From a virus, in the IMG/VR virus record IMGVR_UViG_3300042114_000016, positions 1 through 38,082 of that record: DNA of 38,082 nucleotides. One strand, given 5' to 3'. Shown here in pieces: positions 13,783 through 23,403 of the stretch. The notes under the pieces are model-generated. The model was not told where the DNA came from. It saw only the letters and a program-made list of their open reading frames with translations, and made no database searches. The first letter of the stretch is position 1; every line of letters starts with the position of its first letter. Made by a program: the position numbers and the translations under genes.

Positions 13783-14420
13783 GTTGGTACTCCTGTAGTT
13801 CCTGATCCGACCGTAACGCCAGAGTGTGTATGTGTAGCTCCGATATTTTTGCCGTTATGTTTTAATGTGGAGGAAGTAATAATAACGTCGGTCGCTACGA
13901 TCTCAACCGTTGGAGCCGATACCTTGATTTTATCAGCCCCTAATGATACTTTTACCGTACCGCTTATATTTTGAAGCACTGCATTATTAGCGTCTTCGCC
14001 CGCGATAATGTACCCGCGCATAACGTCGGGATAAAATAGTGCATCGCTAAAACTCTTTTTGCGTATTGTGTTTGGTGCTGAATTTGCATAGCTTTGAAGA
14101 AAGATGGAAATATCCCTATCATTCGCTTTTATCCATCCAAGGTCACCCGCTTTAAGCGGGAATGATAGAATGAAATCACCGCCCCCGTATTGGTACACTG
14201 GAATAGAGGCTAGTTGAGCACGCTTAATAGTCGTATCGGACGTTGTAACCATCATTATCATAGGTCTGATTACTGCGCGGTTTGTAGTGCGGTTATAGCT
14301 CACTACACGCGCGGGGAGCATATCGTCTGTGTTCTGTAATATCTTACCTACAATGTGACGGAATGCCCCCGTTAAATCGCCTTCATCTGCTGGGTCAATG
14401 GATGGAATATTCCTAGCCAC
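13779..14420 (-). CDS. Central spike protein (Gp138-type)
   Basis: 213 aa. The N-terminal OB-fold-like domain (LPARVVSYNRTTNRAVIRP) matches the Gp138/gpV baseplate spike domain. A beta-helix segment with repeated VKVS / IKVSAPTVEI strands follows. The C-terminus has HTHSGVTVGSGTTGVPT, whose His-x-His resembles the metal-binding tip of gpV-like membrane-piercing spikes. It is coupled to the hub gene by an 8-bp overlap. Confidence 0.75.
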   Translation of the reverse strand: MARNIPSIDPADEGDLTGAFRHIVGKILQNTDDMLPARVVSYNRTTNRAVIRPMIMMVTTSDTTIKRAQLASIPVYQYGGGDFILSFPLKAGDLGWIKANDRDISIFLQSYANSAPNTIRKKSFSDALFYPDVMRGYIIAGEDANNAVLQNISGTVKVSLGADKIKVSAPTVEIVATDVIITSSTLKHNGKNIGATHTHSGVTVGSGTTGVPT

Positions 14421-15228
14421 GTTTCGCCTCCAAAATTAAGTAAAAAGGGTTGTCACGGTTCGCAATATCAAACCCTAACTTGTAAACTATGTATGTACCG
14501 CTTGCCGACGGGTTCAACTTACTTTCGATAATCAAAGCAGTTCCTATTTGGGTATCGTTGTCATAAAGGCATTTAACTTTGATCCCATGCTCTGTAATTT
14601 CGGGGATCCCTATCATTCCCGTTTCAAGGTTTAGCGTTCTGCTTTTGCCATTGATAGGGACATTACTATCTTTAACGATTAATTTATCATCATCAATAAA
14701 AGCGTTTACACCGCCCGCACTTGCAAGGCGTTCTACTTGTTTGATAGACGCCCCCGTAAACGAATAATTCGCTATTTTCTTATCTTTAGCCTCAAACAAT
14801 AGTGATAGTCCTAAATCTTTTGCCACGTCTTTCGCCAACTTTGATAAATCAGTCGTATCGGCTTTAGAACGTGATATAACGTCCCCTTTTGCGTCGCTCT
14901 TTGTTGCTGACTTAATCACTAAATCAATATCTGGAGGCTGTGATACGGTTGCGCTAATAATGTCACCGATAAAGACTATTGCCGTGCCAGTGGATACCCG
15001 CCCCGCTTCAAGTATCAATCGTTTGGGGGTGGATGACTTTATAAACGGTGATGTTTCAGAGAGAATGTAGTCGCGGACTTCTTTTGATAGATTAGTGATT
15101 TTAACCTCGCACTCATTTTCGGTTGCGTTGGCATATTTTGTACCGCTTGCAGAAATTGCAAGATCAGAGAAATAGCGGATAACGCCTTTTACTTCGATGC
15201 CAATTCTAACAATACGAGGGTCAATCAC
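14413..15228 (-). CDS. Baseplate hub protein (gpD/gp27-like)
   Basis: 271 aa. It has the barrel-rich hub layout: N-terminal CEVKITNLSKEVRDYIL, the IFVGD-type segment IVFIGDIISATVSQPPDID, and central helices (KDVAKDLGLSL) before further strands. It is located between the plug and spike genes, as in Pam3-like baseplates. It forms the trimeric hub holding the spike. Confidence 0.7.
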   Translation of the reverse strand: MIDPRIVRIGIEVKGVIRYFSDLAISASGTKYANATENECEVKITNLSKEVRDYILSETSPFIKSSTPKRLILEAGRVSTGTAIVFIGDIISATVSQPPDIDLVIKSATKSDAKGDVISRSKADTTDLSKLAKDVAKDLGLSLLFEAKDKKIANYSFTGASIKQVERLASAGGVNAFIDDDKLIVKDSNVPINGKSRTLNLETGMIGIPEITEHGIKVKCLYDNDTQIGTALIIESKLNPSASGTYIVYKLGFDIANRDNPFYLILEAKRG

Positions 15229-15526
15229 GATACGTCACCATTTCGTCAGGTGTTAAATATACGAGCGATTGAGATACATTGAACTTTGTATAATCTGGAT
15301 ACTCTTCGTTTTCGGTTACAAAAAAGAAGTTTCCATTCTCAAAATATTGATAAGGAATAATCGGCATATTTGGCAAGCATTTTACGCCTTGCAATACCAC
15401 CACATTATCCATCATTATATCAGCCACTACACCGCCAGTGCTTTTTATCGTAATCTCAAAATCAATATCATTTATAGTGACGCTTACTTTCTGATTTGAA
15501 AGTGATTTAATAGCAATGTCGATCAT
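15221..15526 (-). CDS. Baseplate plug protein (Pam3 gp18-like)
   Basis: 101 aa from ATG 15526, chosen for the ATGA overlap with the upstream stop; the longer frame would begin at a TTG. It is beta-rich: a QGVKCLPNMPIIPYQYF segment followed by NGNFFFVTENEEYPDYTKFN resembles the small plug protein family that seals the tail tube of Pam3-type phages. It overlaps the hub gene by 8 bp. Confidence 0.6.
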   Translation of the reverse strand: MIDIAIKSLSNQKVSVTINDIDFEITIKSTGGVVADIMMDNVVVLQGVKCLPNMPIIPYQYFENGNFFFVTENEEYPDYTKFNVSQSLVYLTPDEMVTYRD

Positions 15527-16077
15527 GATAACCAACTTTTTAATACGGATCGTTTTTTCTCTTTATCACCCGGCTTTGTTTCGGTCGGCTGCTGCTTCCC
15601 GCTGTTGGAAGTCTTTGAGTGTTTACTGTCCTTTGGTTTTGAAACCGTCGGGTTTTTACCGACAACGTATTTGGCGAATTTAACCTCTTGAAGTTTAATA
15701 GCCATCGTTAAGGCGTCATACATTTCGGGGTCTTCATCGTGAGGCATATTTGAGATTATCATCGAGCGATATGTACCGCTACGGGTCTGGACAATCAGGA
15801 GAGTGGCAGCGATAAAATGCGACTTAATTGACTCGTATACTGAGCGATAATCATCAGATGAGATAATCATGGATAATTCGATGTCAATCGGTAAAATAAC
15901 CGTATGATCCGTTACGGTTGAGCCGTCCTCGACTGGGTGACTCATAACGGACGAATTCTCATTAACCTTTGCCTTAATCGCTCTCGCATTGGCGAAGAGC
16001 TGGTTAAATGAAGTGTTGTCAAAAATACCTACTACGTCCTGAGAGGCGGATGCAATGCGTGTGTTATCGTTTGCCAT
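15523..16077 (-). CDS. Dit-like baseplate/tail protein
   Basis: 184 aa. The N-terminal 125 residues (HPVEDGSTVTDHTVILPIDI, then ELSMIISSDDYRSVYESIK) resemble the Dit-like phage tail N-terminal domain. The tail (about 138-184) is Lys/Ser/Pro-rich and disordered. It follows the tape measure gene by one base and precedes the plug gene, a conserved order in these baseplates. Confidence 0.65.
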   Translation of the reverse strand: MANDNTRIASASQDVVGIFDNTSFNQLFANARAIKAKVNENSSVMSHPVEDGSTVTDHTVILPIDIELSMIISSDDYRSVYESIKSHFIAATLLIVQTRSGTYRSMIISNMPHDEDPEMYDALTMAIKLQEVKFAKYVVGKNPTVSKPKDSKHSKTSNSGKQQPTETKPGDKEKKRSVLKSWLS

Positions 16078-17669
16078 TACGCTTTAATCCCATCGTCATG
16101 GTTTGAGGTTGCGCGTTTCAATTGCGCGTTAAGATGTCCGCCGACACTTCGAGCTATGCCTTGGCTATCCGTTGCTTTCGTCTTAATCTCCACTTTGCCG
16201 ACTGTCACGTTAGATGACTGCGAGGTAGTGCGGCTGTTCGCTATTGCCATTGAATTGGTACTATTTATTGCCGATCCTGATGCCGCGCGTACTTGACTGC
16301 GAGCGTTTTGAATTCCTTTGACGGATAAGTCAACCCCTACTATTTTAGCAATGGTTTTAAACTCGTTAACAATTCCGTCAAATGTAGCTGAGAATGCGTT
16401 AGTCACACCGTCTAAAACAATGCTGAAAATGTCACCGAGCTTACCGACCAATTCAAACAATAATGGGAACGTATTTTGCATCCAGTTCGCACCCGTTTTG
16501 AGTGAATTCCAAAAGGCTTCTGCGCTTACAGTCCCGAGTGTGAATAAGTCCCCAGCTAAGCCATAAATTTCAGTGGCTACGGCTTTCAGAGTGCCAAACG
16601 CTTCACTTATGCCATCAATTAACGATTTAACAACGGGATATTTAGCGTATAAATCACCAATCATCGACTCGTTACCCGCTCTGAAGTTCATCACATCGTC
16701 ATAAAGCAATGCGAACGCACCCGCCACGACTGCGACAACCGCACCGATTAAAAGGAATGGAGCCATAGCCACTAAAGCCGCTCCCGCCGCGGTCAATAAT
16801 GGAGGGACTAAAAAGAACAGCACGGCTGCACCCAAAGCGATAAATAATCCCGTGATAAAATCAGAATGTTTACGGAAGAACTTAGCCATAGTATCAAATA
16901 TACTTATTGCCATTTTAAACGCTGGAATGAGAGAGCTTCCTACATTAAGAAACATACCCCTAAATACAATAGATAATTTATCTATTTCTAAATTCAGATT
17001 ACCAGCTTCTTTTGCTTGTGCTGCTGTAGTAACTCCCATCTCTTTTTGCTGTTTGATTTGGGCTTCGACTTCACGCCTTCCTTTTTGAAGAAACATAATA
17101 GTTCCCTCATCGAGCCCGAGCTTTCTGCCCATACCCATGGACTCACTTTTAGACATTCCCGCCATTTTGTCAGCTAATTCTGGAAGTAAGTCCATAACTT
17201 CCCTCATTTTACCGTGAGAGTCTTTTACGTTAATGCCGAGTTCTTTCCAAAATGGGAGCATCCTAGAAGTACCCTTAGTGGCTATCATTGCAAAGTCTGC
17301 ACTAAGTGCAGATAGTGTGCTTTGGAACCCTTCGGCAGTGCCTCCTGATAATTTAATAGCATTTCCCCATGAGTCTAAATCTTCTACCGCTATACCAAGA
17401 GATTCAGATACCTCATCGAGTCTATCGGCATAATCAATCGCCCCCGCTATCCCGCTAGTCATTGCACCGACCGAGAATATCGCCATCATAGCACCGCCAG
17501 CGGTTGCGAGCATATTTCCAAATGATGAACCGAGCTTACCGCCCGCTAAATCTGCAATATTAAGTTTATTTGTGAGCTTATCGGTTTTAGAGTTTGCTTC
17601 GTCCATGCCCTTGTTAAGGCTGGAAGTATCAGCGGAGAACATAATCATGAAGGTATCAAGTAATGCCAT
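16077..17669 (-). CDS. Tail tape measure protein
   Basis: 530 aa. The N-terminus (LLDTFMIMFSADTSSLNKGM) is typical of tape measures, with Ala/Gly-rich helices, a LSALSADFAMI segment, and hydrophobic segments at about 268-320 likely to enter the host membrane. By the usual rule of about 1.5 angstroms per residue the tail would be near 80 nm. It is downstream of the tail chaperone genes. Confidence 0.85.
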   Translation of the reverse strand: MALLDTFMIMFSADTSSLNKGMDEANSKTDKLTNKLNIADLAGGKLGSSFGNMLATAGGAMMAIFSVGAMTSGIAGAIDYADRLDEVSESLGIAVEDLDSWGNAIKLSGGTAEGFQSTLSALSADFAMIATKGTSRMLPFWKELGINVKDSHGKMREVMDLLPELADKMAGMSKSESMGMGRKLGLDEGTIMFLQKGRREVEAQIKQQKEMGVTTAAQAKEAGNLNLEIDKLSIVFRGMFLNVGSSLIPAFKMAISIFDTMAKFFRKHSDFITGLFIALGAAVLFFLVPPLLTAAGAALVAMAPFLLIGAVVAVVAGAFALLYDDVMNFRAGNESMIGDLYAKYPVVKSLIDGISEAFGTLKAVATEIYGLAGDLFTLGTVSAEAFWNSLKTGANWMQNTFPLLFELVGKLGDIFSIVLDGVTNAFSATFDGIVNEFKTIAKIVGVDLSVKGIQNARSQVRAASGSAINSTNSMAIANSRTTSQSSNVTVGKVEIKTKATDSQGIARSVGGHLNAQLKRATSNHDDGIKA

Positions 17670-17745
17670 TATATTCGCCTCTCTTTTATATTGTTGAAGT
17701 GTAACACGTGCGGTGATTAATTACAAATTAGGACTTATAAGATAG

Positions 17746-17877
17746 TCACTTTTTTTTCTTTGCGTCTTCCATAGCTTGCCACTCGTTGAAGCGATTTACG
17801 GCTATAATTTCCCACATATTCATCAGGTCTTCAATGTCGTAGATCGTTCTTAACTCGTTTAGCGTCGCTTGTTTTTC
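17746..17877 (-). CDS. Tail assembly chaperone T-extension (reached by -1 frameshift)
   Basis: This frame has no start of its own in the shifted segment and encodes about 43 residues after the slip (EKQATLNELRTIYDIEDLM onward, ending AKKKK). It continues the 17859-18284 frame if ribosomes move -1 near 17871. A G/GT pair before the tape measure is the rule in long-tailed phages, so this is taken as the T part. Length of the fusion: about 180 aa. Confidence 0.7.
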   Translation of the reverse strand, partial: EKQATLNELRTIYDIEDLMNMWEIIAVNRFNEWQAMEDAKKKK

Positions 17878-18284
17878 GGTGATGACGCATCCGATAATTG
17901 GGTCAACATTGACTGGGCTATGCCCTTTATTTTCACCCCTAAACCGTCGAATAAAAGAGACATCCTGCCTTGACTGAAAAAACTGTAATTATGGGTTAAC
18001 ATTTCTCCCATGATCTTGATAGCCGTTTCAGCGTCACCCGCATGATTATTAATCAATGCCGAAGTTGATAGCGCAATAGCCCCGCCTTCTGTTTCAACAT
18101 AGACGTACTTAAACACATCGTCACGTACGAGCTTGAGCGTTTCAAAGTCACCGATTTTTGGCATTGCAGAGATAGGGAGTTTTACGAGTATTTCCATACC
18201 GATAGTTGCGGGGAAGCGTGAGATAGTGAATTTACGAATATCGCCATCCATATCGACGATTTCGATTTGTTTAGGTTTTAACAT
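17859..18284 (-). CDS. Tail assembly chaperone, short form (G)
   Basis: 141 aa, ending 12 bp after the proposed slip. The N-terminal LKPKQIEIVDMDGDIRKFTI, followed by ISRFPATIGMEIL, matches tail chaperones of Pam3- and Bcep-like phages. It lies between the tube gene and the tape measure, the expected place. The short product would be the main form, with the longer frameshift product a minor one. Confidence 0.75.
   Translation of the reverse strand: MLKPKQIEIVDMDGDIRKFTISRFPATIGMEILVKLPISAMPKIGDFETLKLVRDDVFKYVYVETEGGAIALSTSALINNHAGDAETAIKIMGEMLTHNYSFFSQGRMSLLFDGLGVKIKGIAQSMLTQLSDASSPKNKRR
17871..17877 (-). promoter_or_regulatory. Candidate -1 frameshift site G-AAA-AAC
   Basis: The zero-frame codons are CCG-AAA-AAC-AAG, about four codons before the stop of the short chaperone. 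Slipping -1 here reads GAA-AAA-CAA and enters the downstream frame. Only A-site pairing is fully preserved; the P-site changes from AAA to GAA, so the heptamer is non-canonical. Confidence 0.5.
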
Positions 18285-18317
18285 AGTCAGGAGCCTTTAA
18301 ATTGTTATAAATCGGGC

Positions 18318-18761
18318 TTATAACCCGACTGCATTCTCGAATGAGAAGCTATATGTTTTTGACTTCATACGCCCAGCACTTGCAACACTATTACCGATCA
18401 TAGCATCCGTCATTTTGCCATTGGTATAAGTTACCGTTTTCCCGTTTGGATACGCAACAGCTACCGTGATAACGTCTTGTGCTGATTTTTTTCCTTTACC
18501 AACACGATTAGCTTCAGCTATTACGCCCAAATTTTTATCATCGTCGCTATTTGGGATAATGTTCATAGTGAGCGCCAAAGGAGTAGCTTTACTCCACGTG
18601 ACTAGATCGCCATTAAGCCCCATTGCTTTATCCGCTATTTGAATTGAAGGAATATCTAAGCTATCCCCGTCATCCGCAAACTGTGAAACTTGAAACCCTG
18701 ATGGGAAGGATGCCGACGCTTTTACGTTGACAACTAACCCAAATCCGCTAATATCTGCCAT
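18318..18761 (-). CDS. Tail tube protein
   Basis: 147 aa, predicted all-beta with one helix ([11 protein letters not shown]). Location directly after the sheath gene, size, and segments such as [19 protein letters not shown] and a C-terminal [11 protein letters not shown] fit tube proteins of DUF3277-like phages. It polymerises as the inner tail tube. Confidence 0.75.
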   Translation of the reverse strand: MADISGFGLVVNVKASASFPSGFQVSQFADDGDSLDIPSIQIADKAMGLNGDLVTWSKATPLALTMNIIPNSDDDKNLGVIAEANRVGKGKKSAQDVITVAVAYPNGKTVTYTNGKMTDAMIGNSVASAGRMKSKTYSFSFENAVGL

Positions 18762-18771
18762 ATAATTCTCC

Positions 18772-19920
18772 TTAGATTAGTGTGTGTGTTCCCGATACGG
18801 CTCGAATCACATCATCCTTGCTGTATAACAAGGTATAGACTGCTCTCCATTCAGTACGCCCATCAACCGTTACATAACTTTCAAGCGTACAATCAACCCA
18901 ATATCCGATGGACTGGATTTGGTGGAACGCTAAATCATCACCCGTAACCGACGCGATATAAACCTTTTGGGTTACGTTCAATTCTTTACCTACCGAGATA
19001 GTCCCGTTGAACAATGCGCGATCAATAACGTCTTGAAGCACGGTAACAAGCTGAGCGCGACCGCCCGCATTAGCCGATACTTTTGGCATAGCGATAAGAA
19101 GGCTCATAATTTGAGCACCCGCCGCGTCTTTGAGCCATTGTTCGTTAGCATAGGTATTCATATCGGTTGGAGCCGTATTTCCACCCATTAAGGCACCGCG
19201 TTGATAGAAGTCAAGGTTTTGTCCTGCTGTCTGAGTACGCCCGTAATAGTTTGCGCGTAACTCGTCGTAAGTCGTTGACAATGTTGTTGTCGTGACCGAT
19301 GGGGTTAACGCGAATTGTTGGAACATGAAGTTTTGAACGCTGTTACGTTTTGCGTAATTCGTTGCCGCTAAAATCGTCATAGGAATAAGCTCATGGAACT
19401 CAGTCGCTACAAGGCTTTTAAGCGTAATAGATACACCAGCATAACCAATGATAGCCGCGCTTACTGTCGCAACGTCAGCAGCAGGAACGGACGCACAGAA
19501 TTGATACATTACGTTCTGCGTATTATTCCATAGTGCCGCTTCGGCGATTTGTGCTGATGTTAGTACGGGAATAAATGCGAACGATCCGAAATTATTGTTA
19601 GCTTCAGATGATGCCGTCAATACTGCCGTGACTGTTTCGCCCGTAACTGGGGTATTATCCCAACGTGCAAAACTGATCTTTTTTGCTTGCGTAGTGTTTT
19701 TGCTAACCCATCCGAAATAAAACGCCGCACGCTTATATTCGTCCGATGTTGAACCGAATAATGTGGATACGTCTGCAAGAGTATCAAACTCCGCCATTGT
19801 ACCGACCGCCAATAATACGTTAGCGGTAAAGATACGCCCGATCAAATCACGCTGTCGAACTGCACCTGCACCGCCAACACCCGACGTAATATTTACATAT
19901 TTTGTAAAGCTAATCGCCAT
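18772..19920 (-). CDS. Tail sheath protein (DUF3383 type)
   Basis: 382 aa. It fits the DUF3383 sheath family in its N-terminus ([20 protein letters not shown], then LIGRIFTAN), a [14 protein letters not shown] segment and a C-terminal beta-sheet. Presence of a sheath shows a contractile tail. It is followed by the tube gene as expected. A short gap of 60 bp precedes it, without a clear promoter. Confidence 0.85.
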   Translation of the reverse strand: MAISFTKYVNITSGVGGAGAVRQRDLIGRIFTANVLLAVGTMAEFDTLADVSTLFGSTSDEYKRAAFYFGWVSKNTTQAKKISFARWDNTPVTGETVTAVLTASSEANNNFGSFAFIPVLTSAQIAEAALWNNTQNVMYQFCASVPAADVATVSAAIIGYAGVSITLKSLVATEFHELIPMTILAATNYAKRNSVQNFMFQQFALTPSVTTTTLSTTYDELRANYYGRTQTAGQNLDFYQRGALMGGNTAPTDMNTYANEQWLKDAAGAQIMSLLIAMPKVSANAGGRAQLVTVLQDVIDRALFNGTISVGKELNVTQKVYIASVTGDDLAFHQIQSIGYWVDCTLESYVTVDGRTEWRAVYTLLYSKDDVIRAVSGTHTLI

Positions 19921-19980
19921 GTATGCTCCTTTATTTTTTTATGCTGTCTAATAATATCTTTAAAAAAAAAGATACACAAA

Positions 19981-20511
19981 TTAGACTCTATCTGTATCAA
20001 TCCTGATGTCAGATATGACACGACCATCACGAACCAAAGTGCGGTTATAGCTCAACGTGAAATCGAAAGACGGTGAAGCTTGAAATTGATCACGCTCATC
20101 TTTGAAATATGGGTTACGTAAATCAGTAATTCGCATAATCCCGAACCCTTGAGCTTTTAAAGCTTCAATAAACTGCGACCCCTGCATAATCATAGCAGTA
20201 GTGGCGAGAACGTCCGACGCTGTTAAGTCGCTCGTGGGCGTTTGGCGAACCCATGCGCTAATTTGCCATGTTGCTTCGTGAAGCTGTGTATCGGTGTCAA
20301 TCTCTTTGCCTGATAAAGCGTCCCATTCGCTTTTACGTTGCGGGTGTCCGATACGCTTATCGTCTAATTTAAAGAAATACAAGGCATTGTCGCGTTCTGC
20401 CCCTTGTTCCGTCGGTTGATATGATTGTCGCATTGTTGCGGTGATGCCATTAGCCACCAGCCCAGCTTTAATGAGCGGGAAAAATACCCTCACGAGTCCG
20501 TTATCAGTCAA
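19981..20511 (-). CDS. Tail terminator-like protein (LIC_12616 family)
   Basis: 176 aa. The N-terminal helix with GLVRVFFPLIKAGLVANGI and strands such as EATWQISAWVRQT resemble the LIC_12616-type proteins placed between neck and sheath genes in Mu- and Bcep-like phages. Probably caps the tail at completion. It overlaps the collar gene by 8 bp. Confidence 0.6.
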   Translation of the reverse strand: MTDNGLVRVFFPLIKAGLVANGITATMRQSYQPTEQGAERDNALYFFKLDDKRIGHPQRKSEWDALSGKEIDTDTQLHEATWQISAWVRQTPTSDLTASDVLATTAMIMQGSQFIEALKAQGFGIMRITDLRNPYFKDERDQFQASPSFDFTLSYNRTLVRDGRVISDIRIDTDRV

Positions 20512-20869
20512 TTCGCACCGCCAAATAATTATTCCATCCGTCTACTGTGAACCAGTCGCCTTGATTAGCTAGTAGTTGAAATGTTGAGCCGTTATAGATT
20601 ATCCTATCCGATGAGTGGTCACGCTGTACATCAATCAGCTCGTGAGATGTGAAAATAGTAACGTAATTCTTTTGCAAGTCCAAACCGTTTTGCTCATAAA
20701 CCGAACGTGACACGGGCTGAATACTTGCTTTGATAATAGTGCCATTATCATAGACTGGAATATCAATACCAACGTCGCTAATTGAGCGTGATACGAACTT
20801 TTTCCATGTCACTGTTTGAAGTCCGATAGCCATTGAAGCCATTTTAAATATGTTTTGCCCTGGTATCAT
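20504..20869 (-). CDS. Neck/collar protein
   Basis: 121 aa, beta-rich (QNIFKMASMAIGLQTVTW, later NQGDWFTVDGWNNYL). Its place between the gp10-like and terminator-like genes, and its size, suit the collar or head-closure protein of Pam3-type phages. ATGA overlap upstream. Family assignment is by context and general resemblance. Confidence 0.55.
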   Translation of the reverse strand: MIPGQNIFKMASMAIGLQTVTWKKFVSRSISDVGIDIPVYDNGTIIKASIQPVSRSVYEQNGLDLQKNYVTIFTSHELIDVQRDHSSDRIIYNGSTFQLLANQGDWFTVDGWNNYLAVRID

Positions 20870-21411
20870 TTTTCTACTACCTCCGATGTTAAAGAGTTGA
20901 GCATATAGCCCGTATCAACAAGTGGCTTATTTGATGTTCCGCTTCCTACAGAAAAAAAAGCAGATTGTCCAGCCTTGAATGCCTCTCCAACGCGTTTGCC
21001 TCCTATTTTTTCTCCTGTAGCCCTAACTCTTCTTAGTTCTATCGTAGTGTTGGATAACGCAGGTGATGTAACTCTAGATATTTGCTTGTATATATCACCC
21101 GCTACCAATAACCCTACAGCTTCAAACACTTCACCGATTGAGCGTTTACCATTCAATACAGTTTTCGTTCCTTGGGCTAACTTTGCACTCCATGTCATTT
21201 TATGAGCTGAAATAGCAGGACGCATAAACGGACGAGGGGGAATTGATTTGGCGGCATTTCCGAACTCATTTTGAGCCGCTATCATTGCGACTGATGTGCC
21301 GTCATCATATTTGATGGTATCGCCCCAACCGACACGAAGCTGTTTATGTTCAATGTCTTGAATGGTTTGTTTGAGCTGTGCAGATAATCCAGCTATTTTA
21401 GTTACCTTCAT
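20866..21411 (-). CDS. gp10/gpG-like virion morphogenesis protein
   Basis: 181 aa. AAQNEFGNAAKSIPPRPFMR carries the motif IPPRPFxRPA of Mu gpG / HK97 gp10-like tail completion proteins, with the Cys-poor basic C-terminal region ending in LVDTGYMLNSLTSEVV, also typical. It works in joining head and tail. Overlaps both neighbours by ATGA. Confidence 0.75.
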   Translation of the reverse strand: MKVTKIAGLSAQLKQTIQDIEHKQLRVGWGDTIKYDDGTSVAMIAAQNEFGNAAKSIPPRPFMRPAISAHKMTWSAKLAQGTKTVLNGKRSIGEVFEAVGLLVAGDIYKQISRVTSPALSNTTIELRRVRATGEKIGGKRVGEAFKAGQSAFFSVGSGTSNKPLVDTGYMLNSLTSEVVEK

Positions 21412-21839
21412 TCAAACGAGCCATCCATACGTCTAAAATTAGAACGTTCTGGGAAGCCTCCGACATAGAACCCACCCATTGAGCGGATAGTGAGGAGAGA
21501 GATTAATTGCTGTCCGTATGGAGTAAGTCCAAGCCACCAATGGAGTTGATTACGAACAGGGGGAGGCGTGAGTGATACGCTTATCTTGTCAATACTAGAA
21601 CCCGTCACCATTCCGGGGACTTGTCCACTACCGATAAGATCATTTAAAAAGAAAAGGTGCGCTGTCATAAGATAGATAGCACGTTCACGGGATGTACCCG
21701 CTAAACGTCCGTAATCCTCATCACTAACATAAAGCTTTGCAGCGTCCATATTCATCGTAACGACTGTATCGGGATACGTCGTTACGTTAGCATAACCAGA
21801 GAACATAGCGCGAAACGTAGCGATAGTTAGTGTGAGCAT
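21408..21839 (-). CDS. Head-tail connector (DUF4054 type)
   Basis: 143 aa. TSRERAIYLMTAHLFFLND and LTPPPVRNQLHWWLGLTPYG match the DUF4054 connector family, with helices that stack under the portal. It lies between the capsid-region genes and gp10-like gene as usual for this family. Confidence 0.75.
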   Translation of the reverse strand: MLTLTIATFRAMFSGYANVTTYPDTVVTMNMDAAKLYVSDEDYGRLAGTSRERAIYLMTAHLFFLNDLIGSGQVPGMVTGSSIDKISVSLTPPPVRNQLHWWLGLTPYGQQLISLLTIRSMGGFYVGGFPERSNFRRMDGSFE

Positions 21840-21841
21840 TT

Positions 21842-22198
21842 TTATACCTCTTTAGTGATAGGCTTTTTGTCGCCAAAATAATCTGCGGGAGTAGCAGGAG
21901 ATGACTTATCTTTTTTGGTCATATTTTTTGCCACTTCATCCGCTTCTGCTTTTTTGTTTTCAACGATGATAAACCCGTTTGCAACGTGCATTTTAAACTG
22001 ATCATTCGCTTCCAAGATTGCAAGCTCTTCGTTTGTCACTTTGGTAGCGACACCTTTAGGGGTGAGAATGTTTTTATTTGCGATACCAGCACCGCCACGA
22101 ATTAGCACATGAGCTACTACGTTTTGAATATCACCGCCACCTTTACCGTATGAGCGGTATTCGTTATCACATGAGAGAGTTGAATATACATAAGCCAT
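21842..22198 (-). CDS. Capsid-region hypothetical protein, 118 aa
   Basis: 118 aa with a Gly-rich N-terminal part (YGKGGGDIQNVVAHVL), an NANGFIIVENKK-like strand near residue 72 and a Lys/Pro/Ala-rich disordered C-terminus. It is between the capsid and connector genes. Not recognised; probably a minor virion or adaptor protein. Confidence 0.6.
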   Translation of the reverse strand: MAYVYSTLSCDNEYRSYGKGGGDIQNVVAHVLIRGGAGIANKNILTPKGVATKVTNEELAILEANDQFKMHVANGFIIVENKKAEADEVAKNMTKKDKSSPATPADYFGDKKPITKEV

Positions 22199-22220
22199 AT
22201 TTTTTCCTTGATTAAGTTTT

Positions 22221-22303
22221 CAGAGCCGATGATTAAAAGAAGCGCGCGGCTCTGACACAATACGCGCCTCTGCTAATCGTTATTGAAGGAGGGCAAACCC
22301 TCC
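22221..22303 (-). terminator. Two hairpins downstream of the capsid gene
   Basis: GGAGGG/CCCTCC (22288-22303, loop of four) lies just after the capsid stop, followed on the transcript by UUCAAU. CAGAGCCG/CGGCTCTG (22221-22254, loop of 18) lies before the next gene. Neither has a long U-tract, so partial termination or mRNA stabilisation that sets capsid output above downstream genes is more likely than full termination. Confidence 0.45.
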
Positions 22304-22309
22304 AAAACT

Positions 22310-23392
22310 TTAGATTGCCGAGCGACGTACAACCGCGAAAGGACGTTTACACATAATACCCGCTGTAGCGTTGGTATATGCTTCTTCATAGCCCTTTGAA
22401 AGTTTTTGAACTCCAAGAACTTGGAACTTAGAAGGCACGACTTGAACAAATACACGTCCACCGTCTGTGCTATTATCATTCACCTGCTCAGCGAATATAT
22501 AAAACACGTTAGCTCCACCGTTTGCAAGTGCCAACTCAGGAACTTTAACGATACGCATTGACTTGAAAGTCTTAGCGATCCAATCAGATACCGACACACC
22601 AAAATCAGACGTTACACTCAAATAAGTGGCGTGTGAAGTAGGGATAGCCAATGTGATGTTATCACTAGTCGTGTCGATGATTCCCCCTGATTGATTTTCA
22701 AGGTATCCCGCTGCTTCACGAATATCAGCTGTGATCTCCAAGAAGGTTTTTGTACTCCACGCTTTAGAAGTCGATGCACCCGTTGCAACGTCAGCATAAG
22801 CAGGGATAGCAGGGTCGTTTAGGAAACCATAAGTACGGTTTGCGCCCGCGTTATATCCTACGAAACCGATCTTGTTGCGTTGGATTTCCAATGCAAGTGC
22901 CGCACCTTCACGTTTTCCGTCTGCTGAGTTAACACGCATCTTAGCGGCACGAGCTTCCTCAAGAGAACCGACACGCATACCCTCTTCAAAGCGAACGATT
23001 GAACGACGCTCAAAGTTTGTATTCCATGAAGCCATTGTGGTGTTGGTATAGTCACCGTATGGTACTGATGTACCAGTTACTTCCATAACACCCTGAATGA
23101 TCTCCTCGTCTTCCCATGAACCAGCAGTCAAAATACCTGTAAGCTCATCAATTTTACGAGAAGCCGTCATTACTTTAACAAAGCCCGGGAGCCATGATTG
23201 AAGGAACTGGACGGGAGTTGTGATTGAGCCAGCTGTGATAGTAGGAGACAATGCGTCCATAGCATCCATCATGCGATCAACCGAGCGACTATCCATTCCG
23301 ATACCAAGTTTATTAAGGTCTTCGTAAGCCTCAACACTGTTTATAATTAGCGGGCGGATTTCCCGCGCTGCAATGTAAGAAATTTCATTCAT
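22310..23392 (-). CDS. Major capsid protein (DUF2184 type)
   Basis: 360 aa. The DUF2184 capsid family is suggested by ITTPVQFLQSWLPGFVKVMT, a TNFERRSIVRFEEGMRVG segment, EGAALALEIQRNKIGFVGYN, and the final GIMCKRPFAVVRRSAI. HK97-fold shell protein. It is flanked by the decoration gene upstream and hairpins downstream, which fits high, separately tuned expression. Confidence 0.85.
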   Translation of the reverse strand: MNEISYIAAREIRPLIINSVEAYEDLNKLGIGMDSRSVDRMMDAMDALSPTITAGSITTPVQFLQSWLPGFVKVMTASRKIDELTGILTAGSWEDEEIIQGVMEVTGTSVPYGDYTNTTMASWNTNFERRSIVRFEEGMRVGSLEEARAAKMRVNSADGKREGAALALEIQRNKIGFVGYNAGANRTYGFLNDPAIPAYADVATGASTSKAWSTKTFLEITADIREAAGYLENQSGGIIDTTSDNITLAIPTSHATYLSVTSDFGVSVSDWIAKTFKSMRIVKVPELALANGGANVFYIFAEQVNDNSTDGGRVFVQVVPSKFQVLGVQKLSKGYEEAYTNATAGIMCKRPFAVVRRSAI

Positions 23393-23403
23393 TCAAATAC
23401 CCC

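Noticed and set aside
22310-22479. Leftward alternative frame inside the capsid gene end (22273-22479)
   Set aside because: Shadow of the major capsid gene with no start signal.
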